A stretch of 64,000 nt of DNA from Streptomyces sp. H39-S7 (lineage in GTDB: Bacteria; Actinomycetota; Actinomycetes; Streptomycetales; Streptomycetaceae): contig NZ_JAPVLU010000010.1 in the NCBI RefSeq assembly GCF_027158205.1, forward strand, positions 124,001-188,000, given 5' to 3'. Shown piece by piece: positions 60,790 through 64,000 of the stretch. The translations under genes and the position numbers were made by a program. Within the stretch, counting starts at the first letter, position 1. Every line of letters begins with the position of its first letter. The notes under the pieces are model-generated. The model did no database searches. It worked only from the letters and a program-made list of their open reading frames with translations, and was not told the DNA's origin.

Positions 60790-62256
60790 GTGCTGGGTTC
60801 GAGGATCCTGGCGGGCCGCTCGGCGGTCGGGGCGAACCGCCTGCGGTCGAGGATCGGCGTGAGTCTGCGGACCCTGCCGCCGATCGCCCGCGGCTACATC
60901 GCGGTGGTCCTGCTCGGGGCCGCCCTCTGCGCGGCCCCGGCGCTCGACGGCCGGACGCCCTGGCCGACGGTCGGTGTCCTCGCCGTCCTCTACGCGGTCT
61001 GCGAGCTGGGCTTCCTGCCCGCGGGACGCGGGGACCAGCCGGCCGCGGGCCGGGACACCGGGGGCGACGCGCCCGCCGGGATCGGCTCGTTCTACCCCGT
61101 GCTGCTCGCCGCGGCCCTGATGCTGCCGCCGTCCGCCGCCGCGCTCGTCGCCCTGCCGGGATCGCTGGTCGGCCGGGTCGGACGGAGCCCGCGGTGGCTG
61201 AGGCGCTTATGGCGGGCCGGCCAACTCGCCGTCGCCACCTTCGCCGCGGGTCACGCGCAGCGGCTGCTGGACGGCGAACGCGCCCTGCGCGAGCTCGACT
61301 TCCCGTATCTGCTGCTGCCTGCCGCCGCGGCCGCGCTCACCTTCTGCGCGGTGGCGACCACGCTCGTGGGCGGCGTGCTCGTCACCGCCGAGCGCTGCCC
61401 GCCGCGTGCCGCCTGGGCCACCCCGCTGCTGGGATCGATCGCCCCGCACCTGACCTACGGGATGGTCGGGCTGATGATGGCGGCGCTGTGGCGCGGCTCG
61501 TACGGGGCCTTCGCCGCCGTCCTGGTGCTGCTCCCCATGCACATCGCCTGCTGGGTCTTCGCGCAGGTCCACCGGGAACACACCGCACACCGGGCCACCG
61601 TCCGGGCCCTCGTGCAGGCCGTCGAGATCAAGGACCGCTACACGCGCGGCCACAGCGAACGCGTCGGCCGCGCCTCGGTGTTCATCGCCCGCGAGCTGGG
61701 CATGGCCGAGGACCGGGTCGACGCGCTGCGCTTCGCCGGGATCCTGCACGACATCGGCAAGATCGGCGTTCCCACCCGGCTGCTGCGGAAGAACGGGCCG
61801 CTGACGCCGGAGGAGCGCCGGGTGATCGAACTGCACCCGGAGTACGGCCATGAGGTGGTGCGCGGCATCGCGTTCCTCGGCGAGGCCCGCGCCGCGATCC
61901 TGCACCACCACGAACGGATGGACGGCCGCGGCTACCCCTTCGGGCTGACCGGCGACGAGATCCCCGAGTTCGCCCGTGTCGTCGCCGTCGCCGACGCCTT
62001 CGACGCGATGACGTCCACCCGCAGCTACCGCCGGGCCAGGGGCGTCGGCGAGGCGCTGGCCGAACTCCGCCGCTGCGCGGGGAGCCATTTCGACCCGGTC
62101 ATGGTCACCGGCCTCATCAGCGCGCTCGACCGGCACGTCTGGACCCCCACCGCGACGGCCGACGTGCCCGACCTGCCCGCCCCCGGCGCTCCCGACCTCC
62201 CGCCGCCGCGCTCCGCGGGCAGCGCCACCACCCCCGCACCGGACCGCCGCCCATGA
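60790..62256 (+). CDS. Membrane HD-GYP phosphodiesterase-like protein, with a TTA codon
   Basis: The 488-residue protein has about eight membrane segments (35-270) and an HD-GYP domain with HDIGK (from 320), HHHERMDGRGYP (GYP at 381-383) and the other metal-binding His and Asp residues intact. HD-GYP enzymes break down cyclic di-GMP, which controls Streptomyces development, though relatives may act on other signals. Codon TTA at 61207-61209 makes it a likely bldA target. The GTG at 60790 has GGAGG. It overlaps the next gene by four bases. Confidence 0.88.
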   Translation: MLGSRILAGRSAVGANRLRSRIGVSLRTLPPIARGYIAVVLLGAALCAAPALDGRTPWPTVGVLAVLYAVCELGFLPAGRGDQPAAGRDTGGDAPAGIGSFYPVLLAAALMLPPSAAALVALPGSLVGRVGRSPRWLRRLWRAGQLAVATFAAGHAQRLLDGERALRELDFPYLLLPAAAAALTFCAVATTLVGGVLVTAERCPPRAAWATPLLGSIAPHLTYGMVGLMMAALWRGSYGAFAAVLVLLPMHIACWVFAQVHREHTAHRATVRALVQAVEIKDRYTRGHSERVGRASVFIARELGMAEDRVDALRFAGILHDIGKIGVPTRLLRKNGPLTPEERRVIELHPEYGHEVVRGIAFLGEARAAILHHHERMDGRGYPFGLTGDEIPEFARVVAVADAFDAMTSTRSYRRARGVGEALAELRRCAGSHFDPVMVTGLISALDRHVWTPTATADVPDLPAPGAPDLPPPRSAGSATTPAPDRRP

Positions 62257-63644
62257 CGGCGCCCCGGGACGATTCCGCCGCCCGGCCACCCCGATGGCCC
62301 CCGGCCGGCAGACCCCGGCACGGACGGCACGGCCAGGGCACGTCCCGAGGCCCCCGCACGCCCGCCGTCGTGGGGGCCGCCTACGCGGCGACCACGCTGC
62401 TCACCGCCGTGGCGATCGGCTGGACGGCGTGGACCGGCGTCGCGGAGCCCGCGACGGCCGCCGCCTTCGGCGCGCTGGTCACGGTGGGGGAGGCGACCCG
62501 GATCCCGCTGCCCGGCGACCGCGAGGCGGCGCCGCTGGCCACCGCGGGGGCGCTGGCTTACGCGCTGCTCGGCGAGACGGATGGCAGCCGGACCTCGCAC
62601 GGCGTTCTGCAGGTCGTCGCGGTCGTCGTGGTGGCCGCCGCGCTCGGCCGGTTCGCCCGTGCCCTGCCCTGCGCCCGCAGGGCCGTCCCCCGCGCCGCGG
62701 ACGCCGGTGACGCGCGCTCCCCCGACCACGCCGCCCGCCGCGTCCTCGCCGTGGCCTTCGCCGCCACCTGCTTCCAGCCGCTCCACAACTCCGGCCTGCT
62801 GGTGCGGTTCCTCGACCCCGGCCCGCTCTACGCGCTGTTCCTGTTCGCGCTGCTCGCGCTCACCGCGCTGTGCGACGCCGTCCTGGCGGCCGTCCTCGCC
62901 ACCGCCAGGACCGGGCACCCCTTCACCCCGGTCCTGCGAGACGAGCTGCGCGCGCTGGCCACCATCGGCTCCGCCGTCTGCGCGGGCGGTGTCGTGATGG
63001 CCCTGGCGGTCGGCGTCGCCGGGCTCTGGGCGCTACCCGTCTTCAGCCTCCCGCTGCTCCTCACCCAGGCCTCGTTCCGCCGCCACGCCGCGATCCGGGC
63101 CACCTACCGGCAGACCATCGCCTCCCTCGCCCGCGCCACCGAGGTGGCGGGCTACACCCCCGCCGGCCACGCGCGCCGGGTGACCGCCCTCAGCCGGGAG
63201 GTCGGCCGGGAGCTGGGGATGGCGCAGCGCGAGCTGCTGCTCCTGGAGTACGCCGCCCTCATGCACGACATCGGCCAGCTCTCCCTCGTCGACCCCGTAC
63301 CGGGCGGTGCCACCGAGCCGCTCGCATCCGGGGAGCAGCGCCGCATCGCGCTGCTGGGCGGTGTCGTAGTCCGGCAGACCGGCGTTCCGGCCGAGGTCGC
63401 CGTGATCGTCGAGAGCCAGGCCGACCCGTACCGCGAACAGCCCCTTGCCGGCCGTATCGTCCGCGCCGTCAACGCGTACGAGGACCTCACCGGCGGGTCG
63501 GCGGCCCTGGAGCGCCGTCTGGCGGCCGTGGAGCGGCTGCGGCTCTCCACCGCCAGGGACTACGATCCGGCCGTCGTGCGCGCGCTGACCCGGGTTCTCG
63601 CCCGTGGCGGGGCGGGCGGGCCACCGGGGGGAAACGGACGGTAA
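62253..63644 (+). CDS. Membrane protein with degenerate HD domain
   Basis: The 463-residue protein has a similar plan to the preceding gene: membrane segments through about 275, then an HD-like domain. But MHDIGQ lacks the Lys of HDIGK, and the HHE and GYP motifs are gone (VIVESQADPYREQP in their place), so it probably binds a ligand or its sister protein without catalysis. The ATGA overlap implies the two are made in equal amounts and may form a complex. Confidence 0.85.
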   Translation: MTAPRDDSAARPPRWPPAGRPRHGRHGQGTSRGPRTPAVVGAAYAATTLLTAVAIGWTAWTGVAEPATAAAFGALVTVGEATRIPLPGDREAAPLATAGALAYALLGETDGSRTSHGVLQVVAVVVVAAALGRFARALPCARRAVPRAADAGDARSPDHAARRVLAVAFAATCFQPLHNSGLLVRFLDPGPLYALFLFALLALTALCDAVLAAVLATARTGHPFTPVLRDELRALATIGSAVCAGGVVMALAVGVAGLWALPVFSLPLLLTQASFRRHAAIRATYRQTIASLARATEVAGYTPAGHARRVTALSREVGRELGMAQRELLLLEYAALMHDIGQLSLVDPVPGGATEPLASGEQRRIALLGGVVVRQTGVPAEVAVIVESQADPYREQPLAGRIVRAVNAYEDLTGGSAALERRLAAVERLRLSTARDYDPAVVRALTRVLARGGAGGPPGGNGR

Positions 63645-63701
63645 TGAGCGGTGCCCGCGACCGGCATGGTTGGATGCGGCTGGGGATGGCAAGGAGGAGT
63701 G

Positions 63702-63917
63702 GTGAGGGCCGGAATCCGGGCTGAGACCACGGCCGATATGTGGAAGGTTGTCACTGACCGGGGAGACAACCTGCGGGGGAACGGGAGCGTCGTCATGCTG
63801 GAGACCGTGGAGCGGGAAATCCCGGTACTCACCGAGATGCCGGGAATCGTCACCGGGCTGAAGGTGTCCGAGGGGGACGTGGTGCGGAAAGGCGACGTCC
63901 TGGCCGTGATCGGCTGA
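63702..63917 (+). CDS. Biotinyl/lipoyl-carrier-like protein (TB7.3 type) lacking the modified lysine
   Basis: The 71-residue protein is one biotinyl-domain fold, equal in length to mycobacterial TB7.3 (Rv3221c), which also lies by the sigH/rshA pair. Where carriers have the ExMKM motif this one reads ETVER, with Glu in place of the biotinylated Lys. So it should not carry biotin. The second half (GIVTGLKVSEGDVVRKGDVLAVIG) is normal. The GTG at 63702 has GGAGGA upstream. It may be a structural or regulatory relic. Confidence 0.8.
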   Translation: MRAGIRAETTADMWKVVTDRGDNLRGNGSVVMLETVEREIPVLTEMPGIVTGLKVSEGDVVRKGDVLAVIG

Positions 63918-63934
63918 GCAGGCAGGCGGGAATC

Positions 63935-64000
63935 GTGAGGATCTTCGGCAGAGTGCGGCACCGGCCCTCCCCTACGTGGCGGCAGGCCACCGACCGCGCC
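63935..64000 (+). CDS. Start of a gene cut by the window edge
   Basis: Twenty-two codons from a GTG at 63935 run open to the edge, beginning MRIFGRVRHRP. A GCGGG lies a few bases upstream and codon use is like real genes. The opening residues resemble what I remember of a Streptomyces tetratricopeptide-repeat protein from this locus, but the fragment is too short to be sure. Confidence 0.5.
   Translation, partial: MRIFGRVRHRPSPTWRQATDRA

Noticed and set aside
1..64000. CRISPR array, prophage or antibiotic biosynthesis cluster
   Set aside because: No regularly spaced repeats, phage genes, or PKS/NRPS/terpene genes were found.

Overview
The window looks like a core-chromosome segment of a Streptomyces species. 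Reasons: very high G+C with almost every third codon position G or C, many GTG (and a TTG) starts, very rare TTA codons, a complete SigR-RsrA thiol-stress operon, a WblC (WhiB7-type) regulator, and small Streptomyces-type conserved proteins. About 58 genes can be supported. Gene content and order recall the conserved actinobacterial block known from mycobacteria (moeZ, ATL, adnAB, nudC, mycoredoxin, uvrD2, whiB7, ABC1 kinase, zincin, PDZ protease, UPF0182; then rsgA, aroA, SRAP, sigH-type sigma and anti-sigma, and a TB7.3-like carrier). I see no prophage, insertion sequence, CRISPR array or secondary-metabolite cluster.

Layout. 1-2774: tail of a membrane protein, an NAD-dependent epimerase and a spherulin-4-like glycosidase, probably one exopolysaccharide operon. 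2810-4116: moeZ with its own SigR-type promoter. 4143-14038 (minus strand): a secreted tripeptidyl-peptidase-like lipoprotein, a secreted/lipoprotein pair of unknown role, a phosphotransferase with a DUF7064-like partner, a VC0807-like membrane protein and a three-part flippase/kinase-like membrane protein. 14119-28913: DNA repair and redox genes (ATL, adnA, two sister lipoproteins, adnB, M20 dipeptidase, nudC, mycoredoxin, uvrD2). 28906-30272: the wblC antibiotic-response locus with leader ORF, mutually exclusive antiterminator and terminator, and a small downstream protein. 30317-45948: zinc-ribbon protein, ABC1 kinase plus E1-like protein, YgjP-type metalloprotein, a TerD-AIM24 fusion followed by two AIM24 proteins, NUDIX and zincin, SDR, moaE, a 52-residue membrane protein, a Lon-like PDZ protease, a PPA1309 protein and UPF0182.

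45990-64000: two identical initiator tRNA genes flanking a Sel1-repeat gene; a HEAT-repeat gene; catR and katA (peroxide defence); a CBS protein; hisN; a TetR regulator with a TTA codon; a SugE-type SMR exporter; aroA-rsgA behind a 175-bp imperfect palindrome; an M50-like protease; a SRAP protein; an alpha/beta hydrolase; sigR-rsrA; two paired HD/HD-GYP membrane proteins (the first with a TTA codon); and a biotinyl-carrier-like peptide that lacks its lysine.

How the parts work together. Two stress circuits run through the window. SigR-type promoters (GGAAY, 18 bp, GTT) precede sigR itself, moeZ, the mycoredoxin and the UPF0182 gene, tying sulfur-carrier activation and thiol repair to disulfide stress. 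The wblC locus has what reads as ribosome-mediated transcription attenuation responding to translation inhibitors. The least explained parts are the lipoprotein pair between adnA and adnB, the TerD/AIM24 cluster, the ThiF-ABC1 pair, the palindrome upstream of aroA, the GTTCACA repeats upstream of the CBS gene, and the lysine-less carrier.
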